64,000 nucleotides of DNA from Ahaetulla prasina (GCF_028640845.1 NC_080548.1:18783321-18847320); one strand, 5' to 3'; numbered from the stretch's first letter, positions 19,971 through 30,935 are shown. A program made the numbers and translations. The notes: a model not told the origin generated them from the sequence alone.

Positions 19971-20640
19971 AGACGCCTGTCTCCTCTCTGAACCAGTGGA
20001 GGAGACACCATAAACCTTAGCCAGCCTGCCTCAGTGCAACCAATGTTTGAAACAACGAGGCTGTTTCTGATCCAGAAGCTTTCTAGTTTCAATCCTGACT
20101 GCATTATTACTAGCTGCTCGATTTAAGAGTCATAGACCAATGCTGAAACAATTGTCTTAGTATAATAAGCCCTTATAAACGTCGCTCTTGGTTTCCAAGA
20201 GCTTCTGCTATTACAGGCCACTTTCCTGGATTCTGATCCTTTGCTATTCATCCTGACTCCCAACTGGAGGAAATGATTGTACTTGAGTATCTGACCTCAG
20301 GTGTCGCAGTCTCTTTCTCTGTAACTTGAGTATAGAACAGGAGACCTTTCTCTGCAGTGTGAATAAAGACCCAGGAAATAAAGGCATAGGTCAGACACTT
20401 GTCCAACCTTAAAGAACTCACTCCCCTAGTTAAGATGCTGCCCCATCCTGTCTCATGGAAAGAACTGACCGTCGCTATATGACACCTGACCTTCTCTCCT
20501 ACAATGAGATGTACACTTATAAGGTTTTTCTTTCAATTTTTTTTTTCAAAATTGCATCTCTAGAAATGGTCACACACAATTCTGGACTTTATGTTGTCCT
20601 TGTTTGTCTTTCTGGGGAGGTTGGAAACGGGATTTCTCTT
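19971..20640. other. unassigned, about 670 bp
   Basis: No gene. Part of 20330-20450 ('gtgaataaagacccaggaaataaagg') looks like an LTR 3' region with AATAAA, but I see no partner copy. Confidence 0.35.
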
Positions 20641-20644
20641 TACA

Positions 20645-20880
20645 GCCGAGGTGGCACAGTGGTTAGAGTGCGGTACTGCAGGCTACTTCAGCTGACTGCC
20701 GGCTGCCTGCAATTTGGCAGTTCGAATCTCACCAGGCTCAAGGTTGACTCAGCCTTCCATCCTTCTGAGGTCGATAAAATGAGGACCCAGATGGTTGGGG
20801 GCAATAGGCTGACTCTGTAAACCTCTTAGAAAGATCTGTAAAGCACTATGAAGCGGTATATAAGTCTAGTGCTATTGCTA
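20645..20880 (+). mobile_element. tRNA/L2 SINE (SINE2 group), well preserved
   Basis: Complete copy: 'ccgaggtggcacagtggtta' (A box), 'gcagttcgaatctcacc' (B box), 'caaggttgactcagccttcc', 'aaaatgaggacccaga', 'aggctgactctgtaaacc' and tail 'gcggtatataagtctagtgctattgc'. Confidence 0.92.
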
Positions 20881-21199
20881 AACAAAGATATTGGCTTTGT
20901 ACTAGACCACATGATTTGCATGCAAGAAGGATTCGGTCGTCAGGAAAAGCTTGTCAACCCTAATAACGAAGGGATTATCCCATTCCCAAGTTTCTGCTCT
21001 CGATTCTGTGTTTCTTTTTGACCATTAATTGGTCTCCAAATGGGTTTGAGAATATTCCCCCATGTTGGTACCAACTATTTGGAAGCGTCGCAAGTTGTTT
21101 CACTTGGCGGGCTACAGTTTTGACTCATAGTTTCCTTGGTGTTCCAGATTCTGCTGCCCATCCTCAGTCACACTCGCTGCAGTTTGTGATAACCCTTGT

Positions 21200-21390
21200 G
21201 TAGGTGATGATCAGTCTGAGACCAAGGGTGGGGTCAAATGCATCATCAGTTTGGAATCGCTAAGCTCCCACAACAGACTTAAGTCCAGCCTCCCTTGATG
21301 TCTGTTTGGTGCCAATTTACCCTGACTGTTAGTAGATCAGATCCATGCTACCCTGTGTATGGGTAGCATGAAATAAACTCATAGCACTTT
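21200..21390 (+). mobile_element. LTR fragment, CTGACA-type family
   Basis: 'gtcaaatgcatcatcagttt' and 'agtccagcctcccttgatg' match 28160-28340 and 39440-39520, and in reverse 33000-33140. 'gaaataaactcatagc' at 21368 carries AATAAA. Incomplete on both sides. Confidence 0.5.
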
Positions 21391-21579
21391 TGAACAGGGT
21401 GGATTTGAGTGAAGTCAATTTAAATCACGATCTAAATCACTAGTAAAAAGGCTTGATTTAAAGCAACTCGATTGAAATCATAACTTTTATAGACCAATTG
21501 TCATCTCTGTCCTGCAGCGGCTTCTCCTCTGACCCGCTGTTGACTCACTGACAGTCCCAATATTGCAGAATATACAGTA

Positions 21580-21730
21580 ACAGTAACAGAGTTGGAAGGG
21601 ACCTTGGAGGTCATCTAGTCCAACCCCCTTGCTCACGCAGGAGACCTGTACTAGGGATTTGAACCGCCGAACTGCTGACCTTTCTGATCGACAAGCTCAG
21701 TGTCTTAGCCACTGAGCCACCTAGTCAAGC
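21580..21730 (-). mobile_element. tRNA-CR1 chimeric SINE (SINE3 group)
   Basis: Minus strand: head TGGCTCAGTGGCTAAGACAC, B-box-like 'ggttcaaatccctagt', then CR1 tail 'ggttggactagatgacctcc' and 'ccttccaactctgttactg'. Inside the family J element. Confidence 0.87.
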
Positions 21731-21780
21731 CTCATGCTACATAACTAAGGTCCATTTCATGCTGAAGATATTAATGTATC

Positions 21781-22398
21781 TTTTTTTTTTATTGAAAGAG
21801 TTTTAAAAAACAAAAACATTTTCCCCCTTTTTCCCCCCTCCCTCCCAAACCCCCCCCCCCGGCTTCCCGGGTCAATCACAAGGTAAAGTTATACATAAAC
21901 CAAACATAGAATAAAATTTTCCCTTCCAATCCAAATAACCACATCCAAAGCTTTTCATCTCCCAACCCCCTCCCCATTACATAAAATAACTTTCTAATTA
22001 TTCAAAGGCAATCTGATATTTCTTAATCTGATATCTGTTTTGCAGATAATCAATCCATTTTTCCCATTCAATTAAATATCTTTCCTGCGTATTGTCTTTT
22101 AAAAACGCTGAGATTTTAGCCATCTCAGCCAAATTAATAACTTTCAGTATCCATTCTTCTATTGTAGGTATCTCTTCTTTCTTCCAGTATTGTCCAATCA
22201 ACAGTCTTGCTGCTGTTATTAAATTCAGAATCAATTTAGTCTCAATCCCTGTACAATCCGTTATAATTCCCAAAAGGAAAAATTGTGGCAGGAACTTTAT
22301 CTTCTTCTTCAGTACATTTTGAATAATCCACCAAATTCTTATCCAAAAGACCTTAATTTTCTTGCAAGTCCATCAAATATGAAAATATGTAGCGTCAT
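21781..22398 (-). mobile_element. 5'-truncated L1 LINE with 14-bp TSD
   Basis: The minus strand encodes the end of L1 ORF2 (about 22273 down to a stop at 21998; motif ARLLIGQYWKKEEIPTIEEW, typical of the L1 C-terminal region). A short C-rich 3' UTR and poly(A) follow, seen as T-run at 21781-21791. Exact TSDs GATATTAATGTATC lie at 21767-21780 and 22399-22412. Typical target-primed insertion; not functional. Confidence 0.93.
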
Positions 22399-22559
22399 GA
22401 TATTAATGTATCTTAAATAGAAAACTATCTTTAGATAGATTTTTACTCCAAAAGCGTTTTATTAAAATAAATTTGATAAAAATAAAAAAAACCACCCAAT
22501 TTAAATTTAAAAATGTGATTTTTTAAAAAAATCATCGATTTTTATCGTGCTTTTAAATT

Positions 22560-22934
22560 CTGTTTCAGCTCCTGGTTTCTTATGCCTGACAATTTGTCTG
22601 CCACAGTTATAAAATCTTTGCCTCTTTTTAAAATTAAGAGCCCGAGATGCTTTTTCTCTCAAGCACCTTGCCTTACTTTTCTTTCCATGCAAATCATAAT
22701 TGGATGTTGGTTTGTTCCTTCATGTAGTTTGTGATTTAATTACCCTAAGGTTTCTTTTCTATAAGTTCGACCAAAAAAAAATTGTATTGAGACATTCAAA
22801 GTAGAGAAAATGCTTTTCCCATAGGCAAAAGCATTGGTCAAATGCTAAGTCTTTAGCTCCCTCTGCTGGTTGCACATAAAATCAGTATCATCTTATCTAA
22901 GGATTGCTGTGATTTCAGCCTGAAGCATAAAATG

Positions 22935-22986
<52 letters not shown>

Positions 22987-23330
22987 TAAAACTGAAAAGT
23001 AAAATTAAAAAAAAAATGCTTTAACATTGCAGTCAAATACACCAATAAAGGAGTGGTGAAAATAGTAACAACTGTTTCCTTGAATTTTAAATTAGCAACA
23101 TTCTTTTTTCTTTCTTTTTTTCAAGTGACAGTATTTGAATAGAATTTAGATTTGAAAATTAGTGCCCAGGGAAATGTTTGAAACTGCCTGCCTGCCCATT
23201 GTAAAGGAAACGTGCTTTGAAAAGAAAACCGGCATCTTCTCCTATTGTTATTTATTTTTTATTTTTGAAAAAATGTTTATCCGCTTCATTGGTGTGTTCC
23301 ATTGCCTTTAATATAGATAGCTTTTGTTTG
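22560..23330. other. unassigned, about 770 bp, with (CA)n
   Basis: No gene or named element. It includes the (CA)n array at 22939-22982 and AT-rich DNA on both sides. A minus-strand Lys/Arg-rich frame at 22507-22692 is short and unsupported. Confidence 0.4.
22939..22982 (+). repeat. (CA)n microsatellite, about 21 units
   Basis: Perfect CA dinucleotide run of about 43 bp, long enough to be polymorphic. Confidence 0.97.
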
Positions 23331-23338
23331 GGTAAGGT

Positions 23339-23686
23339 CAGTGGTGGGTTTCAGATTTTTTTACTACTGGTTCTGTGGGTGTGGCCTGGTGGGTGTGGCA
23401 TGGCTTGGTGGGTGTGGCTTGATGGGCGTGGCAGGGGAAGGATACTGTAAAATCTCCATTCCCACCCCACTCCAGGGGAAGGATACTGTAAAATCTCCAT
23501 TCCCACCCCAGTCCAGGGGAAGGTTACTGCAAAATCCCCATTTCCTCCCAATCAGCTGGGACTTGGCAGGCAGAGAATAGATGGGGCGGGGCCAGTCAGA
23601 ATTTTTACTACCGGTTCTCCGAATTACTCAAAATTTCTGCTACCGGTTCTCCAGAACTGGTCAGACCCTGCTGAAACCCACCTCTG
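23339..23686 (-). mobile_element. hAT-type MITE (family A), exact TSD
   Basis: CAGTGGTGGGTTTCAG...GAAACCCACCTCTG with exact 8-bp TSDs GGTAAGGT at 23331-23338 and 23687-23694. Inverted relative to 18451. The 'ccactccaggggaaggatactg' unit is repeated about three times (23460-23535). Confidence 0.95.
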
Positions 23687-23694
23687 GGTAAGGT

Positions 23695-24092
23695 CAATCA
23701 TTTAACTCAGGACGGGAACCTATTTTTTTTCTTGCAGAAGTCAACTTGGTTTCGATTAAAACGTTTCCCGGTATGTTTTCTAGAAGTGGAGGAGGGAGTA
23801 AGAGCAAAGAGGGCGAGGTTTTCCAAATGGGAGCAATTTGAATTTTGCCAAGATCTGGATGGAATCCGGTCAGAATCTCCTAGCTGGATCATTGAACAAT
23901 CATTGAAACTGTTGGGGTGTCGCGTTTCCAATATATCTGGAAGCCACGCAGTTGGAGAAGGGTGGGCTAGTCTGTGAGCGTAGACGATTAGTTCTCCTGC
24001 CCTTGTTTCAAGGTGGTCTGAATGTTGATGGAGTGATGGACAAGTGTTTCTCAGTTCTCTTGGGTCTCACCTGCCAAAATATATTTTCTGTA
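23695..24092. other. unassigned, about 400 bp
   Basis: A plus-strand open frame (23732-23977) has no recognisable domain and no splice context. Nothing else noted. Confidence 0.35.
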
Positions 24093-24235
24093 CAGGTGGT
24101 TCCCGACTTATGACAAGAATTGGGACCAGAACTTTCATTATTAAGCCAGGCGGTTGTTAAGTGAGTCACACACCCCAGTTTTACAATCTTTTTGCTGTGG
24201 TTATTCAGTGAAACACTTGCAGTCAAAACGGGTGT
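24093..24235 (+). mobile_element. Tigger-like MITE, left part only
   Basis: TA (24091-24092) then CAGGTGGTTCCCGACTTATG, followed by 'gggaccagaactttcatt' and 'ggcggttgttaagtgagtca'. The right half is missing. Confidence 0.65.
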
Positions 24236-24529
24236 TTCATATGCAGCTAACATTTTCCTTGCAATCGCTGAACTCCTTTTCCCTGGCTTCTTTACAAGCT
24301 CCATCCTGTTGCTCACGAAATTGGGTGTGTTTTAATTCCAGCTTTCTAGGGGAAGGTCAGATTAGGAGAAAGCTGAATGTAACGTGTAACACACATCATG
24401 TCTGTATCCCTACCCTTTTACGTGCTGTAGCAATGAAATTGCATTGGCAATTGACATTCCGTTGACAGTGGAACTATATTTTGGGAGTTATCCTGGTGCT
24501 CATGAATTAGGTCAAGGGTTATGTATACG

Positions 24530-24790
24530 TTTGGGGGAGTGGTGCAGTGGCCTAGAAGCGGAGATCTCGCCTCACAATCAGGAGGCTGTGAGTTTGATCC
24601 TAGGTAGAGGCAGATATTTCTCTCTCTGGGCATAAAGAGAATATATCCGCTGAACAAAACTCCGCATTGGCGACAGGAAGGGCATCCGGCCAGTAAACAC
24701 TCGGCGCCATTCAGTTGCCCGGACTCCACCCCGCAAGGGATTATGGGGTCATTAAAAGGAGATCATTACGGATATATTTTGGGCATACGC
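24530..24790 (+). mobile_element. tRNA-derived SINE with LINE-like tail (SINE5)
   Basis: Head 'gagtggtgcagtggcctagaagc' with B-box-like 'gagtttgatcctagg', then 'ggcgacaggaagggcatccggc' and 'gggattatggggtcattaaaagg'. The 'aagggcatccggc' motif is shared by several vertebrate SINEs and LINE tails; the family name is not assigned. Single copy here. Confidence 0.6.
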
Positions 24791-25591
24791 CTTCTGCCAT
24801 AAAAATATTAAACATGTTGATGGCTTTTCTTTGTTTGGAGAGGCCAGATGTCTTCCCTTCTCTGGAGCTGGTTATTTAGATTTATGCTTTGTTTGTTTAG
24901 AAGGTGCCTAAAGTTTTCTGTGTAAACAGTTTAAGAAAATACTCCGAATTGCTGGTTTTATCATTATGGTAAAGAAAAAAAAAAAAGGGCAGTGAATGAA
25001 GAGGAAAGCAAGAAAACACAGATATTTGCATACTGTAAATGACACTGCACGGAGCATTAGCAGCTACTGAGAATGATGGTGCAATTAAACATATGATCCT
25101 TTGGAAGCAGCACTGAGAATATGCGTGTTGAAGTTGGGTTTACATTTTCAAATCTGGTTGTCTGGATATGGAATTGTAAGACAGGTATTCTCTCTTTCAG
25201 ACCTAGTGAAACAAACAGAGGATAATTGCAGAAATGGGCTTCGGAGAGGCCTCTGAATCTGAGTAGCTCCCAGGTTTTCATATCATGTTACTAGTCCTCA
25301 TGGTACCACAACAAACATGCCTTTTTATAAAGGATTCGATAGGTAGCAAAATTCTGGGATTAGATAAACGTTTCCACAAGAGGCAAGTCCTAGACTCCAT
25401 CTTCTAATTAATATAATCTGCATCAAAATGTTCAAATGTCTTTAAAAAAAATGTAATGATTAAGTCAACACTAACGGGGGAATGTTGCAGTTCAGTGATA
25501 AAACACCCGCAAGAACCCTAAAAATCAATTACTGGGATTTGGATTTGGTATTCGGATGGATAAAAAAAATTAAACTATTTTCTTTTCTGGT
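24791..25591. other. unassigned, about 800 bp
   Basis: AT-rich; A run at 24973-24985. No gene or element recognised. Confidence 0.4.
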
Positions 25592-25955
25592 GGGACACGG
25601 TGGCTCAGCGGCTATGACGCTGAGCTTGCTGATCGAAAGGTCGGCAGTTCAGCGGTTCGAATCCCTAGTGCCGCGTAACGGGGTGAGCTCCTGTTACTTG
25701 TCCCGGCTTCTGCCAACCGAGCAGTTCAAAAGCACGTAAAAAAGGCAAGTAGAAAAAATAGGGACCACCTTTGGTGGGACGGTAACAGCGTTCCGTGCGC
25801 CTTTGGCATTTAGTCATGCCAGCCACATGACCACGGAGACGTCTTCGGACAGTGCTGGCTCTTCAACTTTGAAACGGAGATGAGCACCGCCCCCTAGAGT
25901 AGGAAACGACTAGCACGTATGCGCGAGGGGAACCTTTACTTTACTTTACTTTATT
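25592..25955 (+). mobile_element. Sauria SINE, full length, sense
   Basis: A box 'tggctcagcggctatgac', B box GGTTCGAATCC at 25654-25664, full body ('cacctttggtgggacgg', 'ccacggagacgtcttcgg', 'gagcaccgccccctagag') and a Bov-B-like tail with (CTTTA)4. AT/TC-rich flanks (attttcttttc/attcttttc) fit a TSD. It could be transcribed by Pol III in principle. Confidence 0.95.
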
Positions 25956-26479
25956 CTTTTCAATGGCCCAGAGCTCTTGAAATAGGCTAATCTCCCGAGA
26001 TTGTAGCACTCCTGAGAGTCCCCTGCAAGGTGATCTCACCAAAGTCTTGCTAGCATTGTTAATGACTTGAGCGTTCAGCCATTTCTGTCTCTTGTGGAAG
26101 TGGCACTCGGGTCTCCCCATGAGGCCGTGCAGAGATGCCTGGGGCTTGAAAAGGTTTGCTCGCCCTGGCCTAGGCGGTGCTGAGCCACATGGATAATTGC
26201 TTTGACTCCGTACAAAGCAGCTTTCTGTGCCAATCCTGCCAAAGCGATTTCTCTGAGGAGGATTTTGACAAATATACTTCTGAGAAATATCTTTCTTCCC
26301 TATGGCTACGTATTTTTTTTTTTTAAAAGCCTGACTAGCTGGACTTGCACTTGCGGCTTTCCAGATGAAACACTCTATCTTTGATTCCCTCTTTCCTTTG
26401 CTCCAAGGCTAGATTACTCTGGCTGTTGAAAATGAACTTGGGTTTATCCCATCAGGTTTTGTACAAGAAAGTTTTGTTT
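25956..26479. other. unassigned, about 520 bp
   Basis: No gene or element recognised; T run at 26311-26321. Confidence 0.4.
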
Positions 26480-26765
26480 TCAGTCCTCCCTCTCTCCTTC
26501 CTTCCTCCTCCCTTTTTCCTTCCTTCCTTCCTTCCTTCCTCCCCCTCCCTCCCTTCTTCCTTCCTTCCTTATTTCCTCCCTCCCTCCCTCCCTCCCTCCC
26601 TCCCTCCTTCCTTCCTTCCTTCTTTCCTTCGAATGACCTTCCTTCCTTCCCTCTCTCCCACCTCCCTCCCTCCTTGCTTCCTCCCTCCCTCCTTCCTCCC
26701 TCCTTCCTCCCTCCCTTCCCTCCTTCCTTCCTTCCCTCCTTCCTTCGGTTTCCCTCCCCTTCCCT
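26480..26765 (+). repeat. (CCTT)n/(CCCT)n polypyrimidine array, about 285 bp
   Basis: Alternating CCTT and CCCT blocks with one 10-bp interruption (CGAATGACCT at 26629-26638). Long Pro/Ser/Leu (plus) and Arg/Glu/Gly (minus) frames are composition artefacts. Confidence 0.96.
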
Positions 26766-28150
26766 TTATTCAGCATTTCCTTTCTACTCATAAAAAAAAA
26801 ATCCTGCTAATTGATAGGATAGTTATTGCATAAAACGATTAATAATTAACTGTTGCAATTTGGAATTAAGTGGAGGGAGGATACTTTCAGAGAGAAGGGT
26901 GACATGAAAATACAAGACTCAGTGCAGAGAGCCTGATGGGCCAAGTTTCCCAGGGAAGCCAAAACGAGAGAAACAGGGCAAAAGATAGAATAAGGCCAAT
27001 TTGTCAAATGTATTAAATGGTCACTGTAGTTATGGGAAGGAAGAGAGCAAAACCGGACTTCTCCGTTTTGACTCATTTGACAGCAAAAGTACATATATTT
27101 GGCCCACTGGGACATGACCTCTTCTACAAAAATAATGCAAGGTTGACTAGAAAAGCTTCCTAGAACCATAAATGGATATGTTTTACGCTCAGTCTGAAGC
27201 CACTGCAGTGTTTTATCAAAGCAAAATAAGGAAAACAAGGGTTTGCCCCTCTATTTAAAAAAAAAAAGATTTCCCATCAGATAAAAAAAAAAAAAAAGAA
27301 GACATCCGTGCCGACTCTTTGAAACCTTCCCAGGCAATGGATTCTTGGCCTTTGTCCATGTCTCCAGCTGGGGCATTTGATTTCTTCCCAACTGGTTTGT
27401 CTGGCTCCGAGGACTAACAAGGCGTTCAGTGTTGAAGTTCCGTTTGCGAAAGACAGAAAGCGTCCAATCGCGAATAAGCTGACTTATTGAGATGGTTGTT
27501 CTGCCCAATGATTGTCCAGCTAAGTGAGGGCTATAATTCAGTGACAGGGTCTTAGTTCAACTAACAGCACTTTCATGGCTGGAAAGGAACCATGGAAATG
27601 GAACACTGGGTCAAGAATGTGGGTGTGCATGGTTGAAGGCAGCTTCGTCTAACCTTGATGGATTTTTACAACAACTTCTCCAGGGAAATCTGGAAAGACG
27701 ATATAATTTAGGGAACTTCTTTTTCCCAAGTTTAACCGTTTATCTACCCAGCCTAGAGATGTCACTTTTTAAAGATTGGCCGGAATTCTTTGGGATACTA
27801 GGCAGAGGTCTTTCTCATCACCTCTTACTGCGACGAGCCTTTGAACTTGAAGAATGCAAAAGATTATGCTCTCCCCACTGAATTATGGTCCCACGGGCCA
27901 AATGTTCAGCTACGTTTTACGGCCCTCCCATGGGCCCTTTTACTTTAAACCTCTCAGTACAGGATGAAGGTCAGATGAAGGTCAAATGGGTTAAGCAAAG
28001 AAATGGTTCCCTCTCCACAAGAATCAACTTATATTTAGTGACCGATTTTAAATATTTAAAATGGTTTGAGATTTAGTATATAAAGATTGAAATGCAATAA
28101 AATGTGCAGTTGTAATAAAGAGATACCTGTAGGAGAAGAGCAAGCAGAAC
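26766..28150. other. unassigned, about 1.4 kb, low in repeats
   Basis: One of the longer stretches with no mobile element that I can name. The longest open frame (26846-27238, minus, 130 codons) shows no domain. A runs at 27256-27267 and 27281-27295. Confidence 0.4.
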
Positions 28151-28159
28151 TGGGATGTG

Positions 28160-28340
28160 TGTGGGGTGGGCAGAGTTAAATGCATCATCAGCTTAGAATC
28201 GTTGTGTTACCACAAGTGGTCCAACTCCAGTCCCTCTTGAGTTCCATTGACTCTTATCTGGCGCCAATTGTGCTGAGGATTACTTGACTAGAATTTTTGT
28301 GTGTAGGCTTGAATGCATCTTCTGTGCTGCAGCCTAAGGG
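28160..28340 (+). mobile_element. LTR fragment, CTGACA-type family
   Basis: 'gcagagttaaatgcatcatcagct', 'ccaactccagtccctcttgag' and 'gactcttatctggcgccaatt' match 21200-21330 and 39417-39520. Ends are not visible. Confidence 0.5.
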
Positions 28341-28364
28341 ATGGTCTTGATTCTTTATGCCTGA

Positions 28365-28725
28365 CAATACTTTGATTGTGTGCCATCGAATTGTTTTTGA
28401 CTCCCAGCAACCACAACAGATTGTCTCCAAGACAACCTGTCACGATCCTGGCCTTCCAATTCTTCCAGCTGTGTACCCATCAACACTGTAACTGAGTTCA
28501 CCCGTCTTAGTGTTGGTCATTCTTCACTTTCCTACCTTCTTTCCCAGCGTTAGATCCTTTCCCAGAAAGCAAGATATTTGCATAATGTTTTCAAAGTAGG
28601 ATAATTCATGCTTGGTTTTTTTGTTCCTTGAGTGAGAACTCTGGATTGATTTATTTGATGATCTGTGCATTTGTTTTCTTGGCCATCCACGGTATCCCCA
28701 GGAGTCTTCTCCAACATCAAATTGT
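28365..28725 (-). mobile_element. decayed LINE 3' end (RTE/Bov-B-like)
   Basis: 'gtgccatcgaattgtttttgactcccagc', 'caagacaacctgtcacgatcctgg', 'ccttctttcccagcgttagatcctttcc' and final 'ggagtcttctcc' follow the same order of landmarks as the Bov-B end at 52999-53361, though very diverged. Orientation inferred from that match. Confidence 0.5.
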
Positions 28726-28854
28726 AAAAATGTCAATATTTTTCTACTCTGCTTTTTTGAAATCCAAATAAGGTGACAGAATTCATGCCAATATGTAAAT
28801 ATATAACTGTGGTGTTAAGAGTTTTTTTTTTAATGCTAAGAGGATTGATATACA

Positions 28855-29014
28855 AGAAGAAGAAAAAGAAGAAGAAGAAGAAGAAGAAGAAGAAGAGGAA
28901 GAGGAAGAGGAAGAGGAAGAGGAAGAAGAAGAAGAAGAAGAAGAAGAAGAAGAAGAAGAAGAAGAAGAAGAAGAAGAAGAAGAAGAAGAAGAAGAAGAAG
29001 AAGAAGAAGAAGAA
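28855..29014 (+). repeat. (GAA)n/(GAG-GAA)n array, about 160 bp
   Basis: About 50 purine trinucleotides, mostly GAA with a GAG/GAA block at 28892-28928, directly abutting the CR1 fragment. Pure poly-Lys/poly-Phe frames come from it. Long GAA tracts are known triplex formers. Confidence 0.97.
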
Positions 29015-29015
29015 G

Positions 29016-29545
29016 GGGTCAGATGTCAGCCAAAGCAATTGAAGATATTTTGAAGCCACACTTGGAATACTGCATCTAGTTTTGGTCTCCACCATGTAAA
29101 AAAGATGTTGAGACTCTAGAAAGAGTGCAGAGAAGAGCAACCAAGATGATTAGGGAACTGGAGGCTAAAACATATGAAGAACGGTTGCAGGAACTATATA
29201 TGTCCAGCTTAATGAAAAGAAGGACTAGGAATGACATGATAGCAGTCTTCCAATATCTCAGGGGCTGCCACAAAGAAGAGGGAGTCAAGCTATTCTCCAA
29301 AGCACCTGAGGGCAGGACAAGAAGCAATGGGTGAAAACTAATCAAGGAGAGAAGCAACTTAGAACTAAGGAGAAATTTCCTGACAGTTAGAACAATTAAT
29401 CAGTGGAACAACTTGCCTCCGGAAGTTGTGGACACTCCAACACTGGAAGTTTTTAAGAAGATGTTGGATAACCATTTGTCTGAAGTGGTGTAGGGTTTCC
29501 TGCCTGGGCAGGGGGTTGGACTAGAAGACCTCCAAGTCCCTTCCA
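29016..29545 (+). mobile_element. CR1 LINE 3' end
   Basis: 'ggaatactgcatctagttttggtctccacc', 'gagtgcagagaagagcaaccaagatgatt', 'cagtggaacaacttgcctcc', 'gttggactagaagacctcc' and 'cccttccaactc' are CR1 3'-region hallmarks in order. The remnant peptide (29125-29334) is the end of ORF2 plus UTR. It runs straight into the (TTCTA)n array. Confidence 0.9.
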
Positions 29546-29628
29546 ACTCTTCTATTCTATTCTATTCTATTCTATTCTATTCTATTCTATTCTATTCTAT
29601 TCTATTCTATTCTATTCTATTCTATTCT
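29546..29628 (+). repeat. (TTCTA)n pentamer microsatellite, about 16 units
   Basis: Perfect pentamers directly after the CR1 end. CR1-seeded pentamer expansion of this type is described from colubroid snakes and is the best taxonomic clue in the window. Confidence 0.97.
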
Positions 29629-29964
29629 GTATGGAAGAAGGTCAGACACCCCTGATGTAGATGATCTCGGGTAGAAACAATGAAATATTTGTGGATTTTG
29701 ACTTTCTGAAAGTAATTTCTAGGTTTTTCTGAGCAATCGTAAGTTTTTATGTGAGAATCCTTGTAATCCTAGATGAGATTTTGACGTTTCTGTGTGCTTC
29801 GCCAAAAGCCTTGAGCATTCATATCATTTGAAGCTGGAGGTTTTGCTGCATTCCCCAGATAATGCCATGTGGCTTGAGGGGGGCAGGGGATTTGACAAGA
29901 TTGCTGATGCAGTGGCAGGGGAAATCCCAGTTGGTATCGTTTTCCACTTTGTTTTGTTGGCAGG
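29629..29964. other. unassigned, about 335 bp
   Basis: No gene or element recognised. Confidence 0.4.
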
Positions 29965-30090
29965 AAAACTCATTTGGTTCAGGTCCAAGCTGGGAGAAAG
30001 ACGCCGGAAACAATACGGAGGCTGATTGGAAAGAAAGTTTAATGATGAACAGAACCAGCAGCAGTTCTGGGTCAGCTGAATGAGCGGATG

Positions 30091-30289
30091 CAGAAGTGAT
30101 GTCCAGCCAGTTCGAACCGGTAGTGGCGATCTGTGGGTTGACTGGGTGGGCCTGCCCACCTGCCCCAGCACTATGCCATCATATTTAGCCATGTTTTCTA
30201 AGCCGCACGTGAGCACAGCATGTGTGGAAGGCCGCATGCATTTTTGGTACGCGGCGAACCGGTGGTAAAATTATGTGGAACCCAAATCG
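30091..30289. mobile_element. hAT-like MITE (family I)
   Basis: CAGAAGTGATGTCCAGCCAG at the left and '...ttatgtggaacccaaatcg' at the right, with 'gaaccggtagtggcgatc' near the left and 'gcgaaccggtgg' near the right. A related piece lies at 49909-50060. No clear TSD. Confidence 0.6.
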
Positions 30290-30748
30290 GAATATATGGA
30301 TCTTTATAAGTTTCTGTGACTTTGAAGCTTGAACTGTTCTGGAGGTGGGTCGATGAAGGGGCTTTTGTTTTGAAAGAGTGTTGGACAATTCCTATTGTGG
30401 CTCATGGCTTTCGTCCCATGTTGGGTCTTGGGTGAGGGGCTGCTTCTAATCCTATCACTGTGCTTTTGTTAGCTGTCAAACTTTGCTGCAAGGAGTTTCG
30501 AAACATCCTGTCTTGAATGGATTTTCTGCCTGCAGTATTTGCTTTGCCTATGACTAGAGCCTTCTTGATAGTTGGCTTTCCTCTTTCAATAAGCTCTTTA
30601 TCTCCTTAAGTGCTGGCATCTGCTGTGGCCTATTAAGAAAGACTGGGGTGGGGGGGGGTCTGCTTTCTGTCTTTAAGAGCCTGTTTCTCTATTTCTCCTT
30701 TAGGGAAATATAATATTCTGCCTTTTTTAATATTTCCCAAAATATTTT

Positions 30749-30904
30749 TTTAAAAAAATAATTTTTATTAAACAGATTTAAAACAACAATAACAAAAAAA
30801 ATATTAACACTTTCTTCTTTTCAACAGTTTTGCGTCGGTGATCAATACTTATTATACATTTTCTCTCTCTTATCCTAATGTATCTTTTATACATATATTT
30901 CTAA
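30749..30904 (-). mobile_element. possible L1 3' fragment
   Basis: T-rich start ('tttttttaaaaaaataatttttattaaac') like other L1 3' ends here. The LTR sequence resumes after 'aatatttcattcta'. A short duplication around AATATTT is plausible. Confidence 0.4.
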
Positions 30905-30935
30905 TATTTCATTCTACTAGGAGGGGGCGGGATTC

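Larger units (their letters stand above)
21395..22549. mobile_element. hAT-like element (family J) containing SINE3 and L1
   Basis: Begins CAGGGTGGATTTGAG and is rich in 'gatttaaatca' words; ends '...aatcatcgatttttatcgtg'. The flanks cttttgaa (21387-21394) and cttttaaa (22550-22557) form an 8-bp TSD with one mismatch. It is interrupted by a SINE3 copy and by an L1 fragment; without them it is about 370 bp. Confidence 0.65.
29965..30935 (-). mobile_element. LTR-like element with nested MITE and L1 fragment
   Basis: Sister of 3436-4015: 'gaaagacgccggaaacaatacggaggctgattgg', 'ggtcttgggtgagggg', 'ctctttatctccttaagtg', 'gggaaatataatattctgcc' and 'ctaggagggggcggg' appear in the same order. It is interrupted at 30091-30289 and about 30749-30904. 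Ends are approximate and orientation is inferred. Confidence 0.55.

Noticed and set aside
25592..25665. Genuine tRNA gene
   Set aside because: A and B boxes are present, but the sequence is the head of a Sauria SINE and the acceptor stem does not pair.
26846..27238. 130-codon minus-strand frame in a repeat-poor stretch
   Set aside because: Several Cys and hydrophobic residues but no family signature, no conserved splice sites and no second exon nearby.
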